DNA from: an uncultured Caryophanales bacterium
Lineage (GTDB): Bacteria; Bacillota_I; Bacilli_A; RF39; UBA660
NCBI GenBank assembly: GCA_946611235.1
Contig: CAMODE010000033.1
Span: 1 to 49,049, forward strand
DNA length: 49,049 nucleotides
Reading direction: 5' to 3'
The notes under the pieces: generated by a model
What the model was told of the DNA's origin: nothing
What the model saw: the letters and a program-made list of their open reading frames with translations, nothing else
The model's database searches: none
Translations under genes and position numbers: made by a program
In this document: one piece after another, positions 1 through 8,049 of the stretch
How the letters are laid out: every line of letters starts with the position of its first letter
How positions within the stretch are numbered: the first letter of the stretch is position 1

Positions 1-10
1 AGAAAAAAGA

Positions 11-120
11 TGTAACATTTTTACTGAAAATTAGCTATAGGATAATTTATTTTATATATGTAACATTTCTTCTGAAAAATAAGCCGTAATTTATGTAACA
101 TTTTTACTGAATAATCAGAC
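11..120 (+). repeat. Three direct repeats upstream of agrB
   Basis: Three imperfect copies of a unit beginning TGTAACATTTTTACTGAA start at 11, 59 and 94 (spacing 48 and 35 bp), each followed by an AT-rich stretch containing AG.C. The remainder of 1-306 holds no gene. Direct repeats that begin with TG are typical of transposase sites at the ends of IS21-family elements, so this could be a relic end. They could instead be regulator sites for the agr promoter. Neither is proven: no transposase gene is visible in the window, and the spacing does not fit the usual LytTR double site. Confidence 0.55.
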
Positions 121-280
121 TATTTATTGTTATTTCTTTAAATTATGTTTATAACAATAATTAAAATTATATTTTCATCGCATATAGTGCATTTTTTATT
201 AACTGGTAGTTAATTATATTACTTTATACAAAGTATGAGTTTTATTTTGTTTTATAAAGGTAAAATAATATATTTTCTGA

Positions 281-289
281 TGTTATACT
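281..289 (+). promoter_or_regulatory. Extended -10 promoter of agrB
   Basis: TGTTATACT is an extended -10 element (TG-n-TATACT) about 18 bp upstream of the agrB start, with no clear -35 box. An inverted repeat at 220-235 (TACTTT, 4-nt loop, AAAGTA) lies upstream and could be an operator. Lack of a good -35 would fit a promoter needing an activator, as agr promoters do. Confidence 0.45.
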
Positions 290-306
290 TGATTCGTGAA
301 TAGGAT

Positions 307-915
307 ATGCGGAAGAAGTTTTTAAAATATTCAATTAGTACTATAAAAAAAAAATATCCCAATTATTCTGAAGAAAAATTAGAAGAAATTGAGTATGGAA
401 TTGAAGCACTATATATTACTTTTACAAAGACAATTGTAATAGCGTTAATATCTCTTTTTCTTGGAGTAATTAAAGAAGTATTTTGGATATTGATATTCTA
501 TAACATTTTAAGAACTACATCTTTTGGAATGCATGCTAAAACAAGTTTACAATGTTATATTATATCTACAATATTATTCGTGGGATTAGCTATTGTTAGT
601 AAATATTTGGACATTAATATTTATTTAAAAGTCTTTATCTCAATAGTTTGTTTTATTCATATAATTATTTTTGCTCCCGCTGATACTTATAAAAGACCTC
701 TTATTAACAAAAAGAAGAGAATTATATATAAATTTTCTTCTATTGTAATAAGTTTAATATATGTTGTTTTGATAATTATTTATCATAAAAGTATGATGAC
801 TACCTACATGATGTTTGGGCTTGTTGATGCCACTTTAATGATCCATCCTTTAATTTATAGGATGTTTCAGTTACCATACAATAATTACAAGACATATAAT
901 GAGTCTTATAGTTAG
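307..915 (+). CDS. agrB: AgrB-family peptide processing protease
   Basis: Integral membrane endopeptidase that cleaves the AgrD precursor and forms the thiolactone ring of the autoinducing peptide. The family signature R..x.G.HA....C is present as R69-TTSFGMHA-KTSLQ-C83, giving the catalytic pair His76 and Cys83. Four to six hydrophobic segments span about residues 40-195, and 202 residues is normal for AgrB. The ATG follows an AGG after only 2 nt, so initiation may be weak. agrD follows 32 bp downstream with a much stronger ribosome site. The sensor and regulator genes lie on the opposite strand and converge on this pair, unlike the single agrBDCA operon of staphylococci. Confidence 0.93.
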   Translation: MRKKFLKYSISTIKKKYPNYSEEKLEEIEYGIEALYITFTKTIVIALISLFLGVIKEVFWILIFYNILRTTSFGMHAKTSLQCYIISTILFVGLAIVSKYLDINIYLKVFISIVCFIHIIIFAPADTYKRPLINKKKRIIYKFSSIVISLIYVVLIIIYHKSMMTTYMMFGLVDATLMIHPLIYRMFQLPYNNYKTYNESYS

Positions 916-947
916 TATGGAAATATAATAAAAAGGAGGTAAAAAAG

Positions 948-1064
948 ATGTTTGCTGCATTATTATCTTGGATTGGTTCTTTATCAGCTTCTGCTGGTAC
1001 AAAAGCTTGTATTGCATGGCTTATGGATGAACCTAAGATGCCTAAAAGTTTACTTAATAAATAA
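948..1064 (+). CDS. agrD: AgrD-like autoinducing peptide precursor, 38 aa
   Basis: A short reading frame with a strong AAAAGGAGGT site 7 nt before the ATG. The N-terminal 15 residues (MFAALLSWIGSLSAS) form a hydrophobic, probably amphipathic leader. The core is TKACIAWLM, followed by the acidic tail DEPKMPKSLLNK. The DEP-x-x-P tail immediately after the core matches the recognition tail of known AgrD proteins (for example DEPEVP in S. aureus). Cys21 would form the thiolactone. If cleavage falls just before DEP, the ring runs Cys21-Met26 and has six residues, not the usual five. Processing and ring size are inferred, but the AgrD assignment is well supported by position after agrB. Confidence 0.88.
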   Translation: MFAALLSWIGSLSASAGTKACIAWLMDEPKMPKSLLNK

Positions 1065-1066
1065 TT

Positions 1067-1101
1067 AAAAGGTCAGTTTAATACTGATCTTTTTCTTTTT
1101 T
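1067..1101. terminator. Bidirectional terminator between agrBD and agrC
   Basis: AAAAGGTCAGT at 1067-1077 pairs with ACTGATCTTTT at 1083-1093 (one G-T pair), followed by a T-rich run on the plus strand and a T-run on the minus strand. It overlaps the agrC stop codon. Confidence 0.8.
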
Positions 1102-2403
1102 ATTATTACTAATTTTAATCTTTTGAATATATAATTTATCTGTTCTCTCATTCTTAGATGAGATCATTTTATTATCGTTTAATATTCTTTTTACTAGAAG
1201 TAAACCATGTCCTCTGTTTTTACCTTTAGTACTATATCTTTCATGCCCCATCTTTTCTTCATCTATAGTATTTGCATAAGTATTAGAAATGATAATGTCT
1301 ATGCTATCTTTAATAAGATATATTTCAATACCAAGTTTTTTCTCAATAGATGTAGAACTAGCTTCAATAGCATTATCTACATATACACCAATAATCCTTG
1401 TTAAATCTTTAAAATTCTTAGTATCCAATTTACCTAAAAATGAATTTTCAATTTGTTTAGATATGTTAATTGAAACATTTATGCCTTTTCTTTCGGCTTC
1501 AGTAAATTTATAATAGAAAAAACCTTTTAATCCATTTGAAGGTAAGTATGCAAACTTGGATAATTTACTCATGTTACTGCTTACTTTATCCCCCATAACG
1601 CTATCAATATATTTTATTATTTTATCTTCATTTTCTTTATCTTTAATTTTACACCTGATTGTTGAAAGCTCATTTCTAGTCTCATGAATTAATGTTCTTT
1701 GCTCTTCAATATCGCTTTCATAATTTTTCATTAAGTTTAATAATTCATCATATTTCTTTGCAATTATTTCATTATCTACTTTTTGTTTTAGAAGTGAAAA
1801 CAGAGTTGCCCCAAATGCTATCATTGCAATAATGTATAGAATAACATTCTCATCTAGCCTATAACCTATGGCGAATTTGTAAAAAAATATAGCTACAAAA
1901 ATGAATGTAATAATTGAAATTATTATTATCCTCTTATCGGATGAGATATTTATACTAATTAATTTTCTTAATGGTTTTTTCAATAAATATGTTACTAATA
2001 TCATTAATAAACTAACTGATAAGTTGCTTATTATTCCCCCAGCAATTGTTTCATAACATTGCTCCTTTGTTAATCCAAAAATGTGTATTGTTGCGAGTAA
2101 AGTGACTACATCAGGGATTATTAGCAACACGTAAAATAATATTGATGAAACAATAGCTTTGCTAATGGATATGTTTGTAAAGTACTTAAATGTTTCCATA
2201 AAAAGGAAACATAACAAAATAGTTTTAACTGTGCCATTGAACTTCAAAAATACTGCAGTGTATAATGTAATAATTATTATTGCAGCTATAATATTATATA
2301 TTGTTTTTCTATTTTTTTGTGTACTAAATATTATTTTGGTGAAACCATAAACAGAAATAAACATGGCTGCACTACTTAAAAAGCCTTTAAAAATCTCCGA
2401 CAC
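1078..2403 (-). CDS. AgrC-like GHKL sensor histidine kinase
   Basis: Predicted receptor kinase for the peptide made by agrBD. Residues 1-205 carry about six hydrophobic segments. A helical linker leads to the phospho-acceptor box with His240 (LIHETRNELST). The GHKL ATPase domain shows the N box at V341-DNAIEAS (Asn344) and a glycine-rich lid near residues 395-405 (KNRGHGLLL). This is the HPK10/AgrC arrangement, and 441 aa is normal. The start is GTG, with AAAGGAG about 9 nt upstream inside the end of the regulator gene (17-nt overlap), so the two are translationally coupled. Specificity for the neighbouring AgrD is inferred from adjacency. Confidence 0.88.
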   Translation of the reverse strand: MSEIFKGFLSSAAMFISVYGFTKIIFSTQKNRKTIYNIIAAIIIITLYTAVFLKFNGTVKTILLCFLFMETFKYFTNISISKAIVSSILFYVLLIIPDVVTLLATIHIFGLTKEQCYETIAGGIISNLSVSLLMILVTYLLKKPLRKLISINISSDKRIIIISIITFIFVAIFFYKFAIGYRLDENVILYIIAMIAFGATLFSLLKQKVDNEIIAKKYDELLNLMKNYESDIEEQRTLIHETRNELSTIRCKIKDKENEDKIIKYIDSVMGDKVSSNMSKLSKFAYLPSNGLKGFFYYKFTEAERKGINVSINISKQIENSFLGKLDTKNFKDLTRIIGVYVDNAIEASSTSIEKKLGIEIYLIKDSIDIIISNTYANTIDEEKMGHERYSTKGKNRGHGLLLVKRILNDNKMISSKNERTDKLYIQKIKISNNKKEKDQY

Positions 2404-3109
2404 GTTCTCTCAACTCCTTTCTTGCTGATGGGGTTAGTAAATTTGTAGTGTCTCCATTTTTAAAATGAATGATGAACTTTGAAAATTCTATATCTCTTAT
2501 GTTATCAGTGTTTACAACGCATGATTTATGGGTTTGATAAAACATTGGGCCTAACTCTTCTTTTAATTTTACTATTGATTTGGTTATGTATTTTTCTTCG
2601 CCACTTGATAAATGAATAATACACTTATTTTGTAACGGAGCTTTTTCAATATAATTTATTTCCTTAAAGAGCACCTTAGAATAAACATGGTTATAGGAAA
2701 AGCATAAAGTTTTATTTCTATACATCTTTTGAAGAATATAATTAATTGTTTCTTCTAATCTTTCCTGGTATCTATTATATTTTGATATGAAATCTACGGC
2801 GTTTAATCTAGAGTAAAATATATCGTTTTTACATTCAGAATGGGCTGTTACAAATACTATTGGGCTCATGTCATCGTCTTCTCTTATCTCTGAAGCAATT
2901 TCTAACCCGCTTGTCAATGAAAGCTCAATATCCAAAATATATATTTTCATATTATATCTGTCATTTATTACTTCTTTAAATTTTTTATTATACTCTGTAA
3001 ATTTTTCTATTTTATACTCCATATCATAATTCATCATTACTTTTGTAACAATACGGGACATTTGTTCTAAAGTTTCTAGTTTATCTTCACATACTATAAA
3101 TTTTAACAT
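2387..3109 (-). CDS. AgrA-like LytTR response regulator
   Basis: Two-domain regulator: a receiver (residues about 1-125) with acidic pair Glu8-Asp9 and phospho-acceptor Asp60 (YILDIEL), then a LytTR DNA-binding domain (about 140-240, with HKSCVVN and the region after it typical of LytTR). It is first in a two-gene unit with the kinase, which overlaps its end. The start is supported by GGAGG 6-8 nt upstream. It would respond to the AgrD-derived peptide and probably activate the divergently located agrBD promoter. No LytTR double site was convincingly seen upstream of agrB. Confidence 0.9.
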   Translation of the reverse strand: MLKFIVCEDKLETLEQMSRIVTKVMMNYDMEYKIEKFTEYNKKFKEVINDRYNMKIYILDIELSLTSGLEIASEIREDDDMSPIVFVTAHSECKNDIFYSRLNAVDFISKYNRYQERLEETINYILQKMYRNKTLCFSYNHVYSKVLFKEINYIEKAPLQNKCIIHLSSGEEKYITKSIVKLKEELGPMFYQTHKSCVVNTDNIRDIEFSKFIIHFKNGDTTNLLTPSARKELRERVGDF

Positions 3110-3141
3110 TATTTCCTCCTACTTCTATATTTTTAATCTAA

Positions 3142-5103
3142 TTATTTTTTCTCCAACTCATTAATTAGATCATAATAAATAATATCATTTGATACTTCAA
3201 TAAGTTCCGAGGAGTGATTAACTCTTAAATTGATGTATTCTTCTGCTATCGGTTCGTTATTTAAAGGGTATATTTCCCCTTTTGGAGCATTATAATATAA
3301 TTTAGAGGTGACAAAGGAGCCATCTGTAAATGTTACTGTATTATCGCCATCTTTAACATTCATAATATCTGTTCCTAATTGATATTTGCTATGAATTCCA
3401 ATCATGTTGCCAAGGGTAGGAAGTACATCAATCATTCCGGTTGGCACTTCTACTATTTTATTATATTCCTTTTCTTTTGTCCAAATTATAAATGGCACTT
3501 TCCTATTTAATTCATATTCGTATTCATTAAAATTGATATAATTATCATCCGACTCATCCATTACTTTATCATTTATTGGATCATAATTATATAATAAATT
3601 ATAATCATCATAATCTAATCTAGCATCATGATCGCCATATATTACTAAAATTGTATTATCTAAAAGCCCTTCTTCATCTAAATTTTTTATTAGCTCCCCA
3701 ATTGCCTCATCTGCATAATGAACTGACTTTATATAGTTTCCAAGTTTAGTTTTATTTATATAATCTCTGGTAATTTTTTCACCATTAATTTCAACATCAA
3801 TTGTTGTTGGATAATCAGGCATTAACTCCAAATCGCTAAAAGGGGTATGGTTAGATAACATTATTAGTAGGCCATAAAATGGTTTTTTTTGTTGCTCTTT
3901 TATTTCTTTCATTTTCTGAACTGACTGCGTAAAAAATGATTTATCAGATAATCCTAAACCTATTATTTCATCTATATCGTATGAATCTTTACTATAAAAA
4001 TAATTGTAACCTAATGTTTGATGCATTTTATTACGATTCCAAAATTCTCCATTATTAGCATGCATACTATATGTATAATAGCCTTTTTTATTTAATAATT
4101 TTGGTATTGAAATATACTCTCTATCAAAAAAATTTACAAAGACTGTTCCCCTATTTGATGGCATAAGTGATGTATTAAATGTAAACTCTGCATCGCTACT
4201 TGTACCTACTCCTACTTGGGAATAAAAGTTGTTAAAGAAAATACCTTCACTGGCCAAATTATTAAGATTAGGTGTAACCTCCTGATTATTAAACTTTAAA
4301 TCCATAGTAAACTTTTGAATGCTTTCCGCATGTATAACTATAATATTTTTGCCCTCAAATATGTTCGAATATTCGTTAGTCTTTTTTTCATATTTGTTAT
4401 TTTTATAATATTCTTTTACTACTCTTAAGGCACTGTCATGTCCAAACATTGTATTAATTCTTGGTATTAAGCTTTGTACAATATCATCAATTTGATAAAT
4501 GTAAGGTCCAAAGTTTATTACTACTGATTCTCTATTCCATAATTTATGAAGACTTCCCCATGCATTTGACGGAACTAAAATTGCTCCAATTCCCATAATC
4601 ATCATTGAAAAGAAGATTGCGACTTTTGATATATTTTTTTCGAATGTACTGTTCTTCGAACAAATTACATTTTTTCTTTTTATATAAATTAAAAAGAAAA
4701 TTGGTTGCCATAGATATACTAAGTCCACTGGTTTTAAAATATTTTCAAATATTGCATCACTTACATCTTTTGCAAAAATAGCTGTTGCTATTAATGATAC
4801 AGATATAAATGAACTGTAATAATGATAGTAAATACTATTTGCAATACATATAATTGTGATTAATATAGTCATTATAAATAAGTATTTAACTCTTCTTTTT
4901 TTAGTTTTGAAAAGAAATGTAAAAAGTGAGATAATAATTAATATTGCTAAATCAAATAATACCGCCGATATTTTTAAACTGCTTTTAATTGTTATTAATC
5001 TTAAAAGTACACCATTTATTGTATTTGTTAAAATAAAGATTATTAATAAGCTATAATTTTCTTTTATATTTAAAATAATATTTTTTATTTCCCTTTTTTT
5101 CAT
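3142..5103 (-). CDS. LtaS-family polyglycerol-phosphate synthase (sulfatase fold)
   Basis: Membrane-anchored alkaline-phosphatase-superfamily enzyme that in characterised relatives polymerises glycerol phosphate onto lipoteichoic acid. About five membrane helices (residues 10-180) precede an extracellular catalytic domain. It contains HAES-Q (metal-binding Glu near 270), the nucleophile region GVGTSSDAEF (about 298-307), the HANNG block and GDHDAR. Aligned with S. aureus GQGKTSDSE, the catalytic Thr is replaced by Ser. An in-frame GTG lies 9 nt upstream, but the ATG at 5103 is preferred because GAAGTG precedes it. A TATAAT box at 5122-5127 would give a very short leader. It lies downstream of the agr regulatory pair on the same strand, separated from it by another promoter. 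Confidence 0.85.
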   Translation of the reverse strand: MKKREIKNIILNIKENYSLLIIFILTNTINGVLLRLITIKSSLKISAVLFDLAILIIISLFTFLFKTKKRRVKYLFIMTILITIICIANSIYYHYYSSFISVSLIATAIFAKDVSDAIFENILKPVDLVYLWQPIFFLIYIKRKNVICSKNSTFEKNISKVAIFFSMMIMGIGAILVPSNAWGSLHKLWNRESVVINFGPYIYQIDDIVQSLIPRINTMFGHDSALRVVKEYYKNNKYEKKTNEYSNIFEGKNIIVIHAESIQKFTMDLKFNNQEVTPNLNNLASEGIFFNNFYSQVGVGTSSDAEFTFNTSLMPSNRGTVFVNFFDREYISIPKLLNKKGYYTYSMHANNGEFWNRNKMHQTLGYNYFYSKDSYDIDEIIGLGLSDKSFFTQSVQKMKEIKEQQKKPFYGLLIMLSNHTPFSDLELMPDYPTTIDVEINGEKITRDYINKTKLGNYIKSVHYADEAIGELIKNLDEEGLLDNTILVIYGDHDARLDYDDYNLLYNYDPINDKVMDESDDNYINFNEYEYELNRKVPFIIWTKEKEYNKIVEVPTGMIDVLPTLGNMIGIHSKYQLGTDIMNVKDGDNTVTFTDGSFVTSKLYYNAPKGEIYPLNNEPIAEEYINLRVNHSSELIEVSNDIIYYDLINELEKK

Positions 5104-5129
5104 AGTTATCACTTCACGTTGATTATATC

Positions 5130-5161
5130 ATAAAAATAAAAAAATGTGAATAAATCACATT
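5130..5161 (-). terminator. Terminator of rpmE
   Basis: On the minus strand AATGTGA and TCACATT form a 7-bp stem with a 5-nt loop, followed by TTTTTTTATTTTT. The stem overlaps the rpmE stop codon, and the downstream side overlaps the -10 region of the LtaS-like gene. Confidence 0.75.
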
Positions 5162-5369
5162 ATTTTTCACTTGTAAATCCAAATTTTTTATTAAACTTTT
5201 CAACTTGTCCTTTTTTAGAAGCTGTATTTTGTTTTCCAGTATAGAATGGATGACATTCCGAGCACACTTCAACTTGAATATTTTCTTTTGTTGACATTGT
5301 TTTAAATGTATTACCACAAGCACATGTAACAGTAGCTTCTACATAATTTGGATGAATATTTTTTTTCAT
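5160..5369 (-). CDS. rpmE: 50S ribosomal protein L31
   Basis: Large-subunit ribosomal protein bL31, 69 aa. It is the zinc-ribbon type: CACG and CSEC provide four cysteines (16, 18, 36, 39), followed by the conserved HPFYTGKQ block. The start MKKNIHP is canonical and has a good site (GGAG) upstream. It is a single-gene unit with its own promoter and terminator. A small inverted repeat in the leader at 5388-5403 (ATGAC, 6 nt, GTCAT) could be regulatory, but nothing specific can be assigned. Confidence 0.97.
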   Translation of the reverse strand: MKKNIHPNYVEATVTCACGNTFKTMSTKENIQVEVCSECHPFYTGKQNTASKKGQVEKFNKKFGFTSEK

Positions 5370-5424
5370 GTTTTCTCTCCTTCCGCCATGACAATTAAGT
5401 CATAGTAATAAAATTACGGAATAT

Positions 5425-5453
5425 ATTATATCAGTTATTTTTAATTTTTTCAA
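5425..5453 (-). promoter_or_regulatory. Promoter of rpmE
   Basis: On the minus strand TTGAAA (5453-5448), 17-bp spacer, TATAAT (5430-5425). It overlaps the 3' end of the upstream SGNH-like gene and gives a leader of about 50 nt. Confidence 0.65.
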
Positions 5454-6111
5454 TAATTATTTGCGAAATTTTTTCATAACCCTCTTTATTTGGAATAAAT
5501 GAACTTTTTTTGTTAAAGTATTTGGGATTATTATTGAATATGTTAAATAGATCTATGTATATATAATTATATTTATCGCATAAAATTTTCAATTTATAGT
5601 TGGCATATTCAAAGATATCATTATTACCACTCAAGGCACTATAATAGCCTAAAATGAAAACTTTTTTATGATGAAAGGTATTTATATATGATAATATTTT
5701 ATCATAATTATTAATCATATCATCTATATATGTATATATATTTTGAGTATTTTTATCTAATTTATAGTATAATTCATTCATACCTAATGATAATGTAATT
5801 ATATCTGATTTTTTTATAAGATAGTTTAATGATAAATTGTCTTTTTTTTCATTATATTCTAGTATTCTTACTATATCTATTATTCTATAATTACTATCTA
5901 CGAAAGTATTATTATATTCTCTTAGTAGTTTGTTACTTTCTAAATAACTTTTTACATAGTCATTATAGCCATATGTTATTCCTTTTTTTTCATTTATTCC
6001 TTTAGAAAGAGAATCCCCAATAGTTAGATAATATAATTTTTCATTAATTGTTTTATTATAGATAAAGTAACATGAAAAGAAAAGAATTAATATTAATATA
6101 ACTTTTTTCAT
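5431..6111 (-). CDS. SGNH/GDSL-hydrolase-like protein, catalytic dyad lacking
   Basis: A 226-aa protein with one N-terminal membrane anchor or signal peptide (residues 2-17), likely extracytoplasmic. The fold is recognisable from the GDS block (G32-D33-S34, in TIGDSLSKG), a block resembling the G-N motif (LSLGMNEL, Gly110/Asn112) and the C-terminal PNKEGY helix. In active relatives that last block is D-x-x-H-P-N. Here it reads S203-S-F-I206-P-N, so both the Asp and His of the triad are missing. It may be a non-catalytic binding protein or use another base. It sits just downstream of murA (22-bp gap), so a cell-envelope role is plausible. Confidence 0.7.
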   Translation of the reverse strand: MKKVILILILFFSCYFIYNKTINEKLYYLTIGDSLSKGINEKKGITYGYNDYVKSYLESNKLLREYNNTFVDSNYRIIDIVRILEYNEKKDNLSLNYLIKKSDIITLSLGMNELYYKLDKNTQNIYTYIDDMINNYDKILSYINTFHHKKVFILGYYSALSGNNDIFEYANYKLKILCDKYNYIYIDLFNIFNNNPKYFNKKSSFIPNKEGYEKISQIIIEKIKNN

Positions 6112-6133
6112 AGTTCACCTACTTCAAGTATAT

Positions 6134-7384
6134 TTATATTAATTCTATTTTAGCACCTACTTTAGATAATTTATTACATATATCATCATAACCTCTTAAG
6201 ATGTATTTTACGTTATCTATTGTCGTTATTCCATTAGCAATTAATCCACAGATTAACATGGATGCTCCACCTCTTAAATCAGTTGCTGTGACATTTTTTC
6301 CCTGAAGAGGAGTCACTCCTTTTATTTTAGCAATTTTATTGTTCTTGACAATTATATTGGCTCCCATACGATTAGTGTCATAAATATTCTGAAATCTATT
6401 TTCATATATTGTTTCTTCAACTGTGCTTGTTCCATGACATTTTGTTAAAAATGGTATAATTGGTTGTTGAAGATCTGTGGGAAAACCTGGGTATGGAAGG
6501 GTTTTGATATTAACGGCTTTATAATTATCAGATGAAGATACGGTGATATAGTCATCTCCTATCTCCATGTTTACTCCGGCCTCTATTAATTTTGATGTTA
6601 ATGCTTCAATATGGGATGGTATTAAGTTCTTTATTGTTAACTTTTCGCCCAATAAAGAGCCAATTATTACATAAGTCCCTGCCTCAATGCGGTCTGGTAT
6701 TACTTCATGAAATGATTTATGAAGATAATCTACCCCAGTTATTGTTATGATATTTGTACCTGCTCCTTTTATTTTTGCTCCCATTGTATTTAAAAATGTT
6801 GCTACATTTACTATTTCTGGCTCTTTAGCAGCATTTTCTATTATTGTTTTGCCTTTGGCTTTTACTGACGCAAGCATTGTATTAATTGTTGCCCCTACGC
6901 TTGGCATATCTAAATATATTTTAGTTCCAATTAATTCTTTGGCATCCACTATATAGCGATTATCTTCCATTGTTACTGTGGCTCCAAGGGCACGATATGC
7001 CTTTAGTGTTTGATCTATTGGTCTTTCACCTATTGTACATCCGCCTGGAAAATACATTTCTACATGTTTATATTTTCCTAGCAAAGATGCCATAAAATAA
7101 TATGAGGCTCTTAATTTTTGAGATAATTCTTCTGGTATTTCTTTGTTTTCAATTACCGAAGAGTCAATAGTTACAGTATCCTTGTCTCGAACTATTTTGG
7201 CATTTAAATATGTTAATATTTCTTCTAATGAATCTATATCAGAAATATTAGGTACATTACTTATTTTTACTACTTCATCACATAAAATGGCCGCTGGTAT
7301 TAATGCTACTGCACTATTTTTTGCACCACTCACATATATTTCACCATTTAATTTATGATTTCCTTCAATCCTTATTTTAGACAT
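6134..7384 (-). CDS. murA: UDP-N-acetylglucosamine 1-carboxyvinyltransferase
   Basis: First committed step of peptidoglycan synthesis: transfers enolpyruvate from PEP to UDP-GlcNAc in the cytoplasm. At 416 aa it has the usual length. Key residues are Lys22 in SGAKNSA and the active-site Cys116 in GGCTIGERP, the residue alkylated by fosfomycin, so the enzyme would be of the sensitive type. Firmicutes often have two paralogues (murA/murZ), and which one this is cannot be told. A good promoter lies 35-60 bp upstream and the SGNH-like gene follows closely. Confidence 0.96.
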   Translation of the reverse strand: MSKIRIEGNHKLNGEIYVSGAKNSAVALIPAAILCDEVVKISNVPNISDIDSLEEILTYLNAKIVRDKDTVTIDSSVIENKEIPEELSQKLRASYYFMASLLGKYKHVEMYFPGGCTIGERPIDQTLKAYRALGATVTMEDNRYIVDAKELIGTKIYLDMPSVGATINTMLASVKAKGKTIIENAAKEPEIVNVATFLNTMGAKIKGAGTNIITITGVDYLHKSFHEVIPDRIEAGTYVIIGSLLGEKLTIKNLIPSHIEALTSKLIEAGVNMEIGDDYITVSSSDNYKAVNIKTLPYPGFPTDLQQPIIPFLTKCHGTSTVEETIYENRFQNIYDTNRMGANIIVKNNKIAKIKGVTPLQGKNVTATDLRGGASMLICGLIANGITTIDNVKYILRGYDDICNKLSKVGAKIELI

Positions 7385-7417
7385 AACCTACTCCTTTCAA
7401 AGTATCTCTGTAATTTT

Positions 7418-7446
7418 ATTGTAATGCTTAAAATTTATTTAGTCAA
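7418..7446 (-). promoter_or_regulatory. Promoter of murA
   Basis: Minus strand TTGACT (7446-7441), 17-bp spacer, TACAAT (7423-7418), followed by a short leader containing GGAG before the murA ATG. Confidence 0.7.
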
Positions 7447-7485
7447 TCGGTATTTTCCCTTTTTACAGATTACTTGACATGATTA

Positions 7486-8025
7486 TTATAGAAAATAAGT
7501 TATACCTAGTATAAATAATATTATTCCTCCTATTATTGTAGACACTTTTCCATATTTTATATTTATAGCATTACCAATGTTTAACCCAAAAAAGGTAGCA
7601 GAAAAACTTATTAATGCAAATATTAAACTCACTATAAAATAGTTATTAGTAATAGCTGGAAAGGCTATTCCAGTTGTTAAACTATCCATACTTACCGATA
7701 ATCCAAATAGAAAAAATCCTGGAATGGTTAAGAGAATTTTTTCTTCTTTATTTTTTATGTTTGAGCCTATCATTTCTAAAGCTATAAGGCAAAGTATTAT
7801 TCCTACTATTATCTGGGGATTAAAAGATATTTTTTTTATTATTATTGTTCCTATTAGTAGCCCTATTATAGGCATTAAAAAATGGTAAATTCCCACTATT
7901 GTTGATAGAATCATTTTGTCTTTATTATTTATTCCTTGAGTGCCATATACCAATGCTAAAGAAAACGCATCCATTGATAAACTTACTGCGATTAATATTA
8001 TTGAAATAATATTCAAATTTATCAC
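7486..8025 (-). CDS. MntP-family (DUF204) manganese efflux-like protein
   Basis: A 179-aa membrane protein with about six hydrophobic helices in two similar halves. Each half carries the family signature SMD (SLSMDAFSLAL near residue 18 and LSVSMDSLTTGIAF near residue 113). MntP relatives export Mn2+; the YtaF sporulation-associated branch has the same motifs, and the neighbouring spoIIR makes that branch worth considering. No yybP-ykoY-like leader was recognised upstream. The gene starts 25 bp downstream of spoIIR on the same strand. Confidence 0.82.
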   Translation of the reverse strand: MINLNIISIILIAVSLSMDAFSLALVYGTQGINNKDKMILSTIVGIYHFLMPIIGLLIGTIIIKKISFNPQIIVGIILCLIALEMIGSNIKNKEEKILLTIPGFFLFGLSVSMDSLTTGIAFPAITNNYFIVSLIFALISFSATFFGLNIGNAINIKYGKVSTIIGGIILFILGITYFL

Positions 8026-8049
8026 CTATGTAAGTATATGCTTTTTAGT

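Noticed and set aside
11-120. Calling an insertion sequence at the left edge
   Set aside because: No transposase and no second end are visible; only repeats can be supported.
5123-5323. 66-codon minus-strand frame overlapping rpmE
   Set aside because: Out-of-frame shadow of rpmE.
7385-7485. Manganese riboswitch upstream of the MntP-like gene or murA
   Set aside because: No yybP-ykoY core could be recognised; the gap is explained by a promoter and short leader, and the MntP-like gene has only a 24-bp upstream gap.
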